In this document: positions 23,414 through 34,600 of the stretch, in pieces
How the letters are laid out: the number at the start of each line of letters is the position of its first letter
Numbering within the stretch: position 1 is the first letter of the stretch
Origin: Bisporella sp. PMI_857
Taxonomy: Eukaryota > Ascomycota > Leotiomycetes > Helotiales > Helotiaceae
Reading direction: 5' to 3'
NCBI GenBank assembly: GCA_021307315.1
Contig: JAJSPD010000043.1
Location: forward strand, 124,001-188,000
DNA: 64,000 nucleotides
Made by a program: the position numbers and the translations under genes
The notes under the pieces: model-generated
The model's database searches: none
Told to the model about the DNA's origin: nothing
The model's input: the letters and a program-made list of their open reading frames with translations, nothing else

Positions 23414-24200
23414 CTCGAGCAGTCTTGAGATAACCGAACTATGGAACCACCAGAAGCACAATTCTTAGGGCCAGATTCAGGTCTGCCACTTTTGATTATT
23501 GACTTGAGTCAAAATGTATAGGCCATTTCGCGAGGCTGTTTGCGTGTCGAATCTGTGCTTGCAGGCCACACACAGCACTAGGCCAATCACAAGGCGTCAA
23601 GTCTAGCAACAAGGCTGTAGAAGCCTTCCCCCTTCGGTGTAAATATTGAATTCAATAGATTTAATGAAGCAATGGTCTTTCTAGCTATGTTGGATCATAA
23701 TGCATCATTTCCTCTGGTTATCATATGCATCAGAAACAATAGGGAGCGTAGCACCAAAGCATCGGGAATATATTAGCACCAAAGCATCCAATGGTTCAAC
23801 CAAAGATCCTTACACGCCCTGCAGTGCACAGCGACACCACGATCTTCTAGAAGACAGTCACAGCAGGGAAGATGCACCACCGTGGCACCGAGAAGGTTGA
23901 AACGGAAGGTTTTAAATAAGGGCGGACATTTCGAATACTATTGGTAAGAATCATGACGCAAGATCAAAAGATGGCTGCTTACAAGCGTTAGGTATATCCG
24001 ACTTTCCGGGATGAGACGCCCTGGCCTGCTCTATCTTTAGGTTGGATGGTGTACGATGACCCTTGATAAGCTGTGTATACCGTAAAGGAACAGTGCAGGG
24101 AGGGAAGATGGTCTCATGATGGGACCAAACGTGATTTTATGAAGTCAAGATGGTGAAGTAAAATATTACCTAAGTGTTATTATTATTGGTACTTCTTTAC

Positions 24201-24215
24201 TTTTTTTTTTTTTTT
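24201..24215 (+). repeat. Poly-T homopolymer
   Basis: Fifteen consecutive T. A simple tract in the spacer, with no further meaning seen. Confidence 0.8.
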
Positions 24216-24493
24216 AGTCTTGGGAAAGAGATCAAGGAAGAGCTCATCCGTCTCGGGGGGGAGGGGGGGAAAGGGTTGTTCGCTTGATACTTCGTAAAGG
24301 GGCGATATGGAAGTGAAGACGAAACATGATTGGGAAGGGGGAGAGAGTGGATAAAAGATGGGGCAAACGCCCAGACCAGCTCCAACCCCAGCCGCAGCCT
24401 TACCCGAATGCCAAGCATTAAACAATATCCAATAGTGGAATTGAGTCTTTTCATTTTTGTGAATCCCCAAATCCTCTCTCCACAATATCTCCA

Positions 24494-24512
24494 AACAACA
24501 ACAACAACAACA
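24494..24512 (+). repeat. AAC trinucleotide microsatellite
   Basis: Six AAC/ACA units in a row within the spacer upstream of the Zn2Cys6 gene. Confidence 0.75.
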
Positions 24513-25813
24513 GCTATTTCTTTTTCTGCTTCCCGCGGAGTTGCGCGAACGAACACATACAGTTCTATGGTGCGCCAGGAAGGAGTGTTAATACTTATCC
24601 CGTAGGTATCGTGCTGAAGCTGTGATTATACTTTCATCCTGGGAACTCTTACTCGCTGCAATACCCGATATTCCTTGCCGCACGCCAAGGCGGCGCCCAG
24701 CGTGTTTCTCAGGATTATCGTCCTCTAAAGGTGTTGGTCATTTGCATTGGTCGCTTTCTAATGCACGCGAGTGCAACTGTCCAATGATCCAGACGCGGGC
24801 CATTCATCTTGCAAAGCAAAAGAATGACCTGATTTTTCAAACCAAATAATTGGCAAAGCACGCAACGCAAGATGTCGGCACCTAGGCTGAGGTCGATCAA
24901 TCATTTTGGGAATGGAGCAATTTATCCGTTCGGTAATGGTCCAATCACCCCAGCCGACCTATTTCAAATTCAAGACACTCCACTAAAACCCTCCAAGGAG
25001 GGGGGAACGGGAACGGGGTTGTTTGGGGAGGTGGGTGGGTGCCAGAAAGCAACTTGGGTGGCCAAGCAGAAGCCACGAGGCTCAGGAGCGCCATCAAAAT
25101 TGCTGCGTGGATTTCGCAGGTCACAAAACGAGTTCCTGGGACCGTTAGAAAAGGAAAACAACGTATCAGGTCGCATGTTCGTCTGTTTGGCTGAAATACC
25201 GTACAGCACTGCGGCCGGGCTGTACTCGGACCCTGCGTTTCACAAGGCTGATGATGAATTGGGCCCGACGGTGACACGGGCTCTTAAATGCACCTATTGA
25301 AGATCCACCAAAAGCCACAAATGCCAAAGGCTATAATGGTCTCCACAAAGAGTATAAGATGTTTGACTCGGAGAGGCAAGGAGAGAGACTTTTAGCATAA
25401 GAGTACAAGGGCAGTCCGCCGTAGATGGTCAGATTATAACTTTGGGGGGGCAGGCCTTATTATCCCAGGGAATGGCATTATTATTACATCGAATGTCCAC
25501 ACAGCTGGCACGACAGGCATTTGAATAAATTCCGGAACCACCGATCGCCTGCAAGCGAGGAGGACATCATCGACACTGGACCCCAAAATTCTCATATTAA
25601 CCCAACCATTTCCATCAACTAAGATTTCACCGCCGCGAGCTGATGAGCATCATGTATCTCGACTTCAAGCTGAATACAGCTCATCATACTGTCTCGTCCA
25701 CTAATTGATTATTTTCCTCGTTGTGTACGACCAACTTCAATCCCGGCATTTGAAATAACCTTCCGAACGCAATTATCAGCTGTGCAGCTTCCTGCAGCAG
25801 GGAAGTCATAAGC

Positions 25814-28373
25814 ATGGCAAGCAACAGCCGTTCAGCATCGCACCCTCTGGTGTCGCTGCAGCCCCAATCTCACCCAAGACCATCCCCATCAGCAGATGAA
25901 GAAATCAGAGCAGCGAAAAGACGAGCAAGCCGACCAAAGGTTAAATCTGGCTGCCGGACTTGTAAGGTTGGTGTTCTTGCCAGTCACGTTTGCTGTATTT
26001 TTCACGGCGATGCTAATTAGTGTAGATAAGGAGGGTGAAATGTGACGAAACCAAACCTCAGTGCCTGCGATGCTTGAAGTTCGGACGGCCCTGTGATGGC
26101 TATCCAAGAACCACATCCCGCGAAGCTTCCGTGGTCCCTATTCAGCCTCGAATAATCTCGGCGGCCGTGAATTCATATTCACCTAGCAATTCGATTCATC
26201 CTAATGAGGACGACTCTCGATACTTCAAATCATTCAGTGAGAGATCAGCCTTTGACCTTTCCGGCTTTTTTGAAACAGACTTCTGGACACGGATCGTTCT
26301 GCAAGCAAGTCATCATGTCGTCCCTATCCGTTATGCAGTCGTTGCACTGGGGGCTCTTCACAAAAGCCTGGAGTCTGCTCCAAGACCTAATCTAAAGGTC
26401 AACGTCATTCAGACCGTTGACAAAAGGCATCATAACTCTGCCCTTGAAAATTATCACAAATCTGTCCAGGCGTTAAACGCATACCTATCAACCTCAGCGC
26501 CACAGCTACGAATTGCCCTGATCTGCTGTTTGTTATATATCTGCTTTGAGCAATTTATAGGCAGCATCTCAAACTCGGTACAGCAAACTTACGGAGGTCT
26601 GAAAATTTTGAGAAACTATTATGTTGGCAAGCCTGGCTCTCGGCCCTGGATTCCTCCTAAAGCCTTACCAGAGAAGAAGCGAAAGAAAACCGTAGAGATG
26701 ACCAGAGGCCTACAGAGCAGACCTAGCTGTGACCATGTCTCGAAAGAAAGGGTCATGATCGATCACATGGAGGAATATCTTGAAGAGCAAAATCATGATG
26801 TGGCCAGAACCCAGCGGTTTGACCGATATAAAGAACTCAGTGCTGATGTCCCCCGTCAAGGGAATAACGGAACAGCTTCGAGTACAGACAACGGTCTTCA
26901 TACGGGTCAACAACAAAGAGCAACATCTATCCATTCCGAGCCGCAATCAAAAGATTCGTCTACCCCGCCATACCAGCAAATACATTCAACTCCTGGTGCG
27001 ACATCTCTGGCACCTAGTGCAGATTATCGCGACAACTCGTATTTCCCTACGAAAAATCCTTCAACAACCGTGGCATCTCATTCTAATAATTCTACGGTGT
27101 CTACCCCTACGATCAATACTCCACCCTCAGCATCCACCACGTCATCACCAGGTCGAGCAGAATCATCAGGCACAAAACGAAAAGGTTCCATGGGCTCCGG
27201 AACAGCAACTCCGCCTACGCCTACTGCGCTTTACAATGACAATGCAATTGAAGAAGCGCTTATTCAAACATTTGTTCGTCTGGACGGGCAAGGAATGTTC
27301 TTTGGAATGGTACCTGGTATTCCGCCATTAATATGGTACGTGCTAGCCTCCTCATATCCTAGAAAATACTTCATTCGTGATTTATACACGCTTGCAGTAA
27401 CGTAGAGAGCAATACACTAATTTAGTTTGGCAGGGACATCCACAAAGTTCATCACATTCCTATCCAAAACCCATTCCCGAATTTCGCTGCCGCTCACTAT
27501 TGCTGGGACTTCCTCATGGACCGTTGTCTCCAATTCTATCGCCGCACCCTCTTCAATCGTCACTACGCTCCCGCCGCTGCCGACCCCGATGATGTTATTA
27601 GAGAACAATACGCCTTATACAAGCACCAGCTAAATGAATTCGCGGATGCCTACAAACCTCTCCTTCAATGTGCCATCTCTCCAACTGGCGAAGTAATCCA
27701 TCCCGCAGCACTCATCCAAGATATGTATCATAAAAGTACCGTCATAACTCTATCAGCCGTTCTCAACACTAGCGAGATGGTCTACGATGCCTACTTGGCT
27801 GATTTCCGGTCTATCGTCGCTGCAGCAAGTAGACTTATTTCTGCTGCATCGAATCCTAGTGCTAGGAATATCAATCAGCCTCCACGCTATGCTTTCGAAG
27901 CTGGCATCATCCCGCCGCTGCATGTCGTCGCGACGAAATGCAGGCATCCATATGTCCGCCGTGAGGCTGTGTCCTTGCTGTTTGCGAGCCCGAGACAGGA
28001 AGGCATGTGGGATGGCGTTCTGACAGCCAGAATTGGGGAGTGGATCACGAGGTGCGAGGAGGACGGACTTACCGTTCCACCGCTTTCGTCAAACACTTCT
28101 CGGGGTTCATCTCCAGACAGGGCTGACCTCAACTACCCCAGTCCGTTGTCGGATGATGAAGGTCTTGACGATCACCAGAACAATGCTTCACATTTCGGAA
28201 ATGGCCGTCATCACAACGAATTACAGAGCTGGACTGTCCCGGAAGAAAAGCGTGTCCAACTTACGATCACAGAGTTTCACATCCCGGAACGACACATCAA
28301 GGTGAAGTGCCAAAAAGCGCTTGTGGGACGTGATGGTAAGAGGGATCTGCGGGAGACGGTCATCGCGTGGTGA
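25814..28373 (+). CDS. Zn2Cys6 fungal transcription factor
   Basis: Three exons, 25814-25966, 26026-27335 and 27434-28373, give 800 residues; the first intron has a GCTAAT branch site and all phases agree. The binuclear zinc cluster spans the first junction: C47-x2-C50-x6-C57-x6-C64-x2-C67-x6-C74, with basic residues RRVK between the second and third Cys. After it comes a fungal-specific regulatory region: FFETDFWTRIVLQASHHVVP and YAVVALGALHKSLES (about 130-160), NYHKSVQALNAYLS (about 190), then a low-complexity Ser/Thr/Pro linker (about 330-450) and a helical C-terminal half (WDIHKVHHIPIQNPFPNFAA to the end). The last part ends with a basic VGRDGKRDLRETVIAW. This looks like the C6 plus DUF3468-type layout common in filamentous fungi. 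Target genes are unknown; the oxalate bicupin is the convergent neighbour, but no regulatory link is shown. Confidence 0.9.
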
Positions 28374-28966
28374 CCGGAAATTTCCTTGTAATCATATCTA
28401 ACGCACAGTATCTTTCATGAACCTTTTTTTCTTCTTTTTTGGTTTTTTTTTGGGGGGGGGGGGGGGGAGGAGATGATAGTCAGAAAGTTATCATTCGTTC
28501 GGCATGTAATACAAGTTGGCGTTTATGTGAGGCAGAACTGGAACAAACTGCAAATGATCCAAGGCCACTCTTCCAAAAATCAAGGAAAATGGGAGATTTT
28601 TTGTATGTAGACGGTGTTTATTATAGCGTGTCATATTTACCTACAAAATAGATTGTTCTCCAGCTTGCAATTTTTTGTTGCATGTCGCGCGGGAAACACA
28701 TATCCGGACGGGGTATAGATGTCCCGTCACCGCCAACTGCATCATACGATTGTGCAAGGTCGGTGAGATGAGATAGCCCGCTGCGGGAAGCACCCAAATC
28801 AGAAGCCAATGGTAACATTTTCCCCAAAATAAACAATATCATTAAGTTTGCCTAAAAGGACGATTTCAAGAAATATATACCCCGACCCGTTCCCCCGCCA
28901 CCTAAAGAATCGCCACCCAAAGAATCGCCACCCCCTATCCGCAAGCGAAAGGTTGCCACTGCCTCG
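28374..28966. other. Convergent spacer with a poly-T/poly-G tract and a short minus-strand frame
   Basis: Contains the T9G16 tract at 28443-28467. On the minus strand, 28621-28842 is open for 73 codons and includes GTSIPRPDMCFPRDMQQKIA, which resembles the repeat peptide of the relic at 12-13.5 kb. It is too short and isolated to call a gene; possibly a stray copy of the same repeat family. Confidence 0.3.
28443..28467 (+). repeat. T9G16 homopolymer pair
   Basis: Nine T followed by sixteen G, then AGG, 70 bp after the stop of the Zn2Cys6 gene. A similar T7G14 AGG tract lies at 39786-39806. The G run could fold into a G-quadruplex. Confidence 0.85.
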
Positions 28967-30388
28967 CTACTTCGAAGCCTTGATCAAGATCTGCTTCTCC
29001 TTCTTCAGCCGATCCACCACGCCGCGATCCACCTTCAGCACGCCGGCCACGATGTCGGGCGGCGTCAGGGCCAGCCACTGCGTGAGGCTGATGTCGGCGA
29101 CGCGCTCGCTGCGGTAGATCTCGATCCAGACGAGGTTCTCGGTGCCGGTGTTGAGGATGTAGTGGCCCGAGTTGTCCGGGAAGACGGCGGTGTCGCCGGC
29201 GGTGAAGTCGAAGGTGCGCGCGTTGGTGGTCCCGATGAAGACGGTCGCGCGCGCCGTGCCCCGGTGGAAGTAAAGCCACTCCTCCGCGTTCGGGTGCCAG
29301 TGCAGCTCGCGCAGCCCGCCCGGCTCAAGGCTCACGATCGTCGCTGCGATCGTCTTCGAGATCGGGAAGTTGCGCGAGTCTACTCGCGAGAAGTTCCCCC
29401 CGCCGCCTGGCACCGGAACCGTCGCTAGCTGCGATTTGCGGAAGATGTAGGATGAGTTCCCCGTTAGCCCGCTGGCGGACTCTGGCGTAGGGTTTGCGGG
29501 GAGCGTCGAGTTGGCGATGTACGGCCCGGATGTGGGGACGGTGTCGAAGACCGAGGCGTTGACGCCGAAGTTTTGCGCCAGGATGGACTTGGGCGTGTGC
29601 GTTATCCAGTCGGCGATGTTGAAGGTTGTCCCTGTGGAGTCGAAGTTGCCGTCGTCGAAAACGAGGAGGTATTCGTTCTCGTCGGCCAGACCTGGGTGTG
29701 TTAGTACTGCAGAGCAAAGGTTGACAGAGGACTGAGGGAGGTGAAGTAGGTGCTTACCTTGCACGGTGTGCGCGGATCCTTTGGGGAAGTACCAGATATC
29801 TCCAACCTCTAGTCTAGAGACTTCGTAGTTCCCTTCCTCATCTACGGCCGAGACGAGGACGCTTCCGGCGTAGACGTATCCCCATTCTGCCTAGATATAT
29901 TTCTTAGTCATGATTCTCAGGAAGCGAAAGAGATACTTACCACTCGGTGCCAATGCAACTCTCGGATCGCGCCTTTCTTCAGGTGCTGCTGCGCGCCAGC
30001 AATATCATGGCTGGAAGGCAAGTCTGTGATAACTTGTTGTCTAGTCCATCCCCCATTAAAGATGCGCGCTTTGGAGTCGCTGAAGCTCCATTTGAGATTG
30101 ACCACGGCGCCATTGTCGGTCTTTTGTTGACCGAGATTATCTGGGTTCTGGATGTCAAGCGCGTGGTTTGTTCCACCTGAAACACTCTGTTAGTCCATAG
30201 TCTATACGTCCATATAAAAAGGTCAAGTGCGATCTTGTACCTAGAATCGGCGCGCCTCTTCCGGTCCCATCAATCGGCTGTCCCTGCGCAAAGCTTGATT
30301 CGGCTCTCTTCTGCACATTTACGTTCTCCTCGAGCAACGGACTAGCTACCGCGGCGGACGCAAGAAGCAATTGGGAAAGGAATTTCAT
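28967..30388 (-). CDS. Secreted bicupin oxalate decarboxylase / oxalate oxidase-like protein
   Basis: Two-cupin manganese enzyme acting on oxalate outside the cell. Exons 30241-30388, 29941-30176, 29758-29890 and 28967-29691 give 413 residues. Signal peptide MKFLSQLLLASAAVAS is followed by a short propeptide ending in KR. Cupin 1 has RELHWHRVAEWGYVYAG and GSAHTVQG; cupin 2 has RELHWHPNAEEWLYFHRG and SGHYILNTG, so both metal sites (HxHx4-5E...H) are present. Family members split oxalate to formate and CO2 or oxidise it. The lid over the N-terminal site, SENS in Bacillus OxdC, is DSTG here (29630-29641), without the Glu needed for decarboxylation, so oxidase-like or altered chemistry is possible. 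The last exon is strikingly GC-rich compared with the spacers. The context tells nothing more about its job. Confidence 0.9.
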
Positions 30389-31205
30389 CTTGCTCCTGTT
30401 CTTTTCTGTCTATCAAATGGGAGATAACAGAACAAAACAAAGGTGGTAACAAATGCCGTTCACCACCCTTCTTATACGCTCAAACATGAAGCTTGCCCGC
30501 CTACCACTTTTGGATCGGCATGGTTCCTGCAGACGCAAAGATGATGCAATGTGATATGTGATCTGTGTAATATATTGCCAAGCCCAGACAACTCCCTGGT
30601 GGTTTTCAGGCATTGCATCTCTGTACAGCCTACGAGAGGAAGAGGTTGCAATATAATGGCTTCGGATGGATCGTCTTCCATCACAAAGAGGCTTGATCAT
30701 AATTGGATGCTAGCGATTCGACCTGAATGTAAGCTTAAATACAAAGACACTAGTCCCGGGCTGATCTGCCCTTAAAACCTTTTCAAGCTTTGTTTTTCCT
30801 CCTTTCCCGCACTATTTTGCGGAGTAGGATGACGATCATCTACCGATTCTTCGGGTGTTGCAATTCACCCATGAAATACGCCATTCTGCGTCACCTAATC
30901 CAGTTAGCAGCGCATATAAAATCCAGAACTGCAATGTGATGGGAAATGACGATATACTGAGATAAATCTCAATTAGGTTTGTAGTATACGTTTGTTGATT
31001 TCTGACCCGACCACACAATTCTACCCTAGAGTCACTTGCTGATCAAGTGAGAACGAATTTTTGTCATTGTAAAACCCCCCACCATATGCAATGCGCTCTC
31101 GTAATAACAAGACCAGAGGTACCCTATCTACGCACCTCGCTCCTAAACACACAAACCCCCTAAACGCCCAGTGCTGTTGACATCTAACCCCAATGTATCC
31201 AAGGC
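30389..31205. other. Upstream region of the oxalate bicupin and 3' flank of CK2 beta
   Basis: No coding signal beyond short chance frames. It should include the bicupin promoter; no recognisable operator seen. Confidence 0.5.
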
Positions 31206-32242
31206 TCATATATCTCCATTGCCCTCAACCGCAGACATCGGGCTGCTACCGTTCCCTCGTCGCCGACGTCGCGTAGGCGCGCCGTTGCGGCTTGAAGTTT
31301 CATCGCTCTCTGCATTCTCCGCGTTATGTATAGCTGCCTCATCTAGGTCTTGGATATTTGCAGGACGTTTTCTAAGCCATGCCATTCTAGGCCCATTTCG
31401 CGCGCGTTCAGAGACCTTGAACCCAAAGATCTTGGGCTCGTATACTTTCCCTTTTCCTAAGCCAGGTGCTAAGTTATGTGCGTTCATGCCGTTTATCTTT
31501 TCACGTTCCTCATTATCATTACTGACCGACCGAGCTGAAGCCAGCATCTCTTGACCCTTTTTACTGATGTCATATTCGGGAAATGTGAGAAGGAAAAGCG
31601 CGCCGAATGTTCGGCCGAAGAAGGCACCGTCAACTGTTTGAAACCTTGAATTCGGAGGAACGTAAATATCGAGGCAAGAAGGACAAAATAGCTTCACGGT
31701 GTCCTCGCCTGGCACGTCAGATGTGCCAACCGGTAGTGTTCGTACTTGATCGCAGAATGTTCTGGGGCAGACGCCAAAGTGAGCAAGTTCGTACTTTTCT
31801 GACATTTGCTGGATACCGGCCCTTGAGCAGATGAAGCGTTGATGAATGAGACCGTAGAGCATTTCAGCAGAGGATTCGATGATAGATAAATCTGATGCCA
31901 TGCGGTGGTGTCTTCGTTCTGCCGCTGCTCTGTTGCGAATCATGCGCTCCTCTCCTTCCACTGATTCGTCCCCTTCATCTTCCTCCTCCTCCTCTTCTTC
32001 GTCTTCATCCTCCTCAGGCTCGACATCTAGGATCATCTGAGAGGATCAGCATTAAGCGACCGGTGAATTGAGAGGAGGCATACCTCTAGCGCCTCCTTAT
32101 ACATAGCTACTTGAGAGTTCAGACCCGTTAGGTTGAAGTCATCTTCTATAAATTCCTCCGATATCTCTGCGAAGTACTCATGACCCAGCAACGAGCAGAA
32201 TGACGAGATCCATGACTCTGGAGTCCCTGAAGAGGAAGACAT
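31206..32242 (-). CDS. CKB1: Casein kinase 2 regulatory (beta) subunit
   Basis: Regulatory subunit of the CK2 holoenzyme, nuclear and cytosolic. Exons 32084-32242 and 31206-32036 (intron with GTATGC and CTCAG, phase 0) give 329 residues. The N-terminus has SSGTPESWISSFCSLLGHEY, the family start, and EISEEFIEDDFNLTGL. An acidic run (EPEEDEDEEEEEEEDEGDES, about residues 59-78) interrupts the region after the first helices, as in yeast Ckb1. The zinc-binding dimer module is intact: CPRTFC, then LFCPSCLDIYVPP, about residues 155-195. FFGRTFGALFLLTFPEYD follows, which contacts the catalytic subunit. The C-terminus is a basic tail with RRRRRGNGSS. The acidic insert favours the Ckb1-type paralogue; the symbol is by resemblance only. 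Confidence 0.92.
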
Positions 32243-32863
32243 GGCGCTGTGCGCTCTGTGCTGCGGTCAGTGTTGATGAAGCGGGAAGTCTTTCGAGCTG
32301 CACTGATATCGCCCACGCGTGTGGCTAGTCCTTTCTATGCTATCGATACCATGAGTGAATAATTTTGTCTATGATCAAGCAGGTGTCAAAGGCGAAGATT
32401 GCAATATTATCACCGTGCGCAGGGACGTATAAACAATGGTCTAGCAGACAAGGCTTGTGTACGTAGCCTGCCAGATATTGCCGGATGGTGGGGGATAGTC
32501 TTGGCTGCTTCGGAAGGGCAGAATATTATTGCGGGTAGACACGAGGGATATTCTCTGCAATTAATCATAATTAATCACAGCCCAAGTGATCCTCACCAGG
32601 GGGTGGGAATCTTTAATTGTAATCCCAAGATTCCTACTATCTTCCTTAGTTTTATCCTTGTTTGAAAAATTTTCCAAATTTCTGATGGTCTATTTTTAAC
32701 CAACAGCTCCTTTGCCGCCTAAGAAAATCTTCTTTGGAGTACCGCGCTGTTATGAATATTGTGGAAACAATTTCCTTGTACCTTATACATCTTAATTATA
32801 CATGTCTACAAGATTAGATTAGCGTCATTGGTGAGGAAATCACGGTATGCAGACTTTTCAAGC
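32243..32863. other. Spacer between CK2 beta and JmjC genes
   Basis: Promoter region of CK2 beta and 3' flank of the JmjC gene. No gene seen. Confidence 0.5.
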
Positions 32864-33847
32864 TCAGCGAAACCACCAATTCACGGAGCCATTAACGCCT
32901 TCTCCTTCGCTTTTGATGCTATGCCACCAGTCTTTGGGAATAAATAAAGCATCCTCTGGTTCCAGAGTGGCCTCAAATCCTTCCTCAGATAGTGTTGCGC
33001 CCCATACAGCTTCATCCAGAGCATATCGCTCTGGTCCCTCCATCATCTCATCTCCCCTAAAAGTCGCCGAGGCAGACTGCCCAATGCTTGCTTGTACCTG
33101 GCGGAAAATGGCTGCCCCAACCTTGGGCTCAAAAATCCTAACACGCTTTCTGCTTCCCAATTGCACGAACAAATTTGGGTTGGGATCTTTGTGAAGAGGA
33201 GTAAGAGTTGGAGGCACTCCTATCCATATATTCGCATCATATATATCACCCTTACCGGCTTGTTTCACAAGTGCAGGCGTTGGCAGATCCTCTTGTAATT
33301 CTCTGGGAAGGTCTGATATTTGAGCTTGTGCGATATAAAGCCTTTGTGGAATTGTTTTGACATTGTAGGCTTGAAGAAAGACTGACAGCGGTGCATTAAA
33401 CCGGTGGAAGACATTTCCCCCAGCACTGTGAATTAGTCTAGCCAGTAGCACCGATATATCATTATCATCCTTGACTGGAGCTGCATACTTTGTAGAGGCC
33501 GTGATGTTTACTGCTTCATATGGCAGGATCGTTTCGCCATACTGAGAAAGATAGTCCTGGGCAAGGATTACCTTTGAAGAGCCATCATCATGGCTAGTTG
33601 TCCGAAACCATTTGGCAGCTGCTGGATATGATGTCCCGGCCGAGAGAGATTCTTGATACGTTTGATCCTTGGATATAAGTAGTGGTTTCTCTAGACTGAA
33701 GGCTCTTTCGCGGAACACCTTGACATCAATCTGACCGAAATGGCCATGTATTGTTTCGACCGGAGATATATTTGCAAGAGAGCGGGAGGTAGAGAAGTGT
33801 CTTTCGAGTGGTTTCAAGAGCAGGGCAGTCTGTATACAGAATCGCAT
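32864..33847 (-). CDS. JmjC/cupin-like protein, probably mitochondrial
   Basis: Intronless, 327 residues. The N-terminus is a basic, Ser-rich amphipathic lead with HFSTSRSLANIS, typical of a mitochondrial presequence and its processing site. The C-terminal two thirds is a JmjC (cupin_8) double-stranded helix: LYIAQAQISDLP, DIYDANIWIGVPPTLTPLHK and NPNLFVQLGSRKRVRIFEP, with iron ligands H219-x-D221 and distal H309 in IPKDWWHSIKSEG, ending with a conserved VNWWFR. Such proteins (FIH/JMJD5/TYW5-like) are 2-oxoglutarate and iron(II)-dependent hydroxylases of proteins or RNA. The Lys of LGSRKRV fits the 2-oxoglutarate-binding Lys. Substrate unknown; a mitochondrial protein or tRNA target is only an inference from the presequence. 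Confidence 0.87.
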   Translation of the reverse strand: MRFCIQTALLLKPLERHFSTSRSLANISPVETIHGHFGQIDVKVFRERAFSLEKPLLISKDQTYQESLSAGTSYPAAAKWFRTTSHDDGSSKVILAQDYLSQYGETILPYEAVNITASTKYAAPVKDDNDISVLLARLIHSAGGNVFHRFNAPLSVFLQAYNVKTIPQRLYIAQAQISDLPRELQEDLPTPALVKQAGKGDIYDANIWIGVPPTLTPLHKDPNPNLFVQLGSRKRVRIFEPKVGAAIFRQVQASIGQSASATFRGDEMMEGPERYALDEAVWGATLSEEGFEATLEPEDALFIPKDWWHSIKSEGEGVNGSVNWWFR

Positions 33848-34600
33848 GCTTGTTGAGGTCTGCAGGTTCTGTAGATGCTAGGAATGTCAGCGACCTGGGT
33901 GGAAATGAGTAAGTTAGCTTACAATAGATCTGCAATCTGCGATAACACATTTAGCTTAGAGTGTGCGCGGGATGGCGCTACACCTGATGGAATGAGCCGT
34001 GGTGAACCTAGGTTCAAATAATAGCCATGTAGCCAAGGTCATGCTTGAAGTTGTCATCAATGGCTGTACAGTATTGATTGCACGGTGCCTGAGTGATTGA
34101 CTACCTGTGCTCCATAGCGGAAAATGAGGCCTGAGGCGTCACCCGAGCCGTGTTCTGCTAACCTCCTTTTGATCTTAATCGGACACCGCTTAAGCCCCTA
34201 TCCTCTCCTGGAGGGCTTGGTTGGACCTCGGCCCACCCAGGCCGTACTCTGCATTGGATTGGCATCCACATCCAGTGTCATTGCTACGTTGGCATGGTAC
34301 CCCCATCCAATCTTCAACATGCGGGGAGTTTGAGGGGTTATGAATAAATAAGTATGTTCCTGTTGCACTAAAGCATGTGTTCTCTAACCCCAGCCAACAC
34401 AAATCTATTGGCGTTATCTGGCACCTGATACATGCGTGAGGTAAGGTTCTCCCAAGCTTGACGTGAAGCTCGTTTCTCCATTCTCTTCTGTACGTACAAT
34501 CCTACAGATCCTCAATCTATTCTCATTCATCTTCGTCTCTGCAATCTCCGTCTCAATCAAGCTTCATCGCAGCACCACGCCTACTTGAACAGCTTTCAAG
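33848..34600. other. Divergent promoter region (JmjC gene / flavin monooxygenase)
   Basis: No gene seen. The last 100 bp before 34601 are CT- and CAAT-rich (TCTATTCTCATTCATCTTCG), as expected for a fungal 5' leader. Confidence 0.45.

Larger units (their letters stand above)
23414..25813. other. 2.4-kb spacer, no supported gene
   Basis: Upstream region of both the STAND gene (minus) and the Zn2Cys6 gene (plus). It holds low-complexity tracts: poly-T at 24201-24215, G8AG7 at about 24256-24271 and an AAC repeat at 24494-24512. One plus-strand frame, 24872-25300 (142 codons, starting MSAPRLRSINHFGNGAIYPF), is open but has no recognisable domain and is G-rich by composition; I treat it as unproven. 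Confidence 0.35.

Noticed and set aside
24872..25300. 142-codon plus-strand frame
   Set aside because: Gly/Pro/Lys-rich with no domain, with a comparable open frame on the opposite strand (24945-25277); not enough to call a gene.
28443..28467. Poly-G tract as a telomere-like or viral sequence
   Set aside because: The fungal telomere repeat is TTAGGG; this is a plain T/G homopolymer pair with no repeat unit.
28935..29717. Long Arg/Pro/Ser-rich frames in other phases across the oxalate bicupin
   Set aside because: They result from the high GC of the real exon; their products are low-complexity and without domains.
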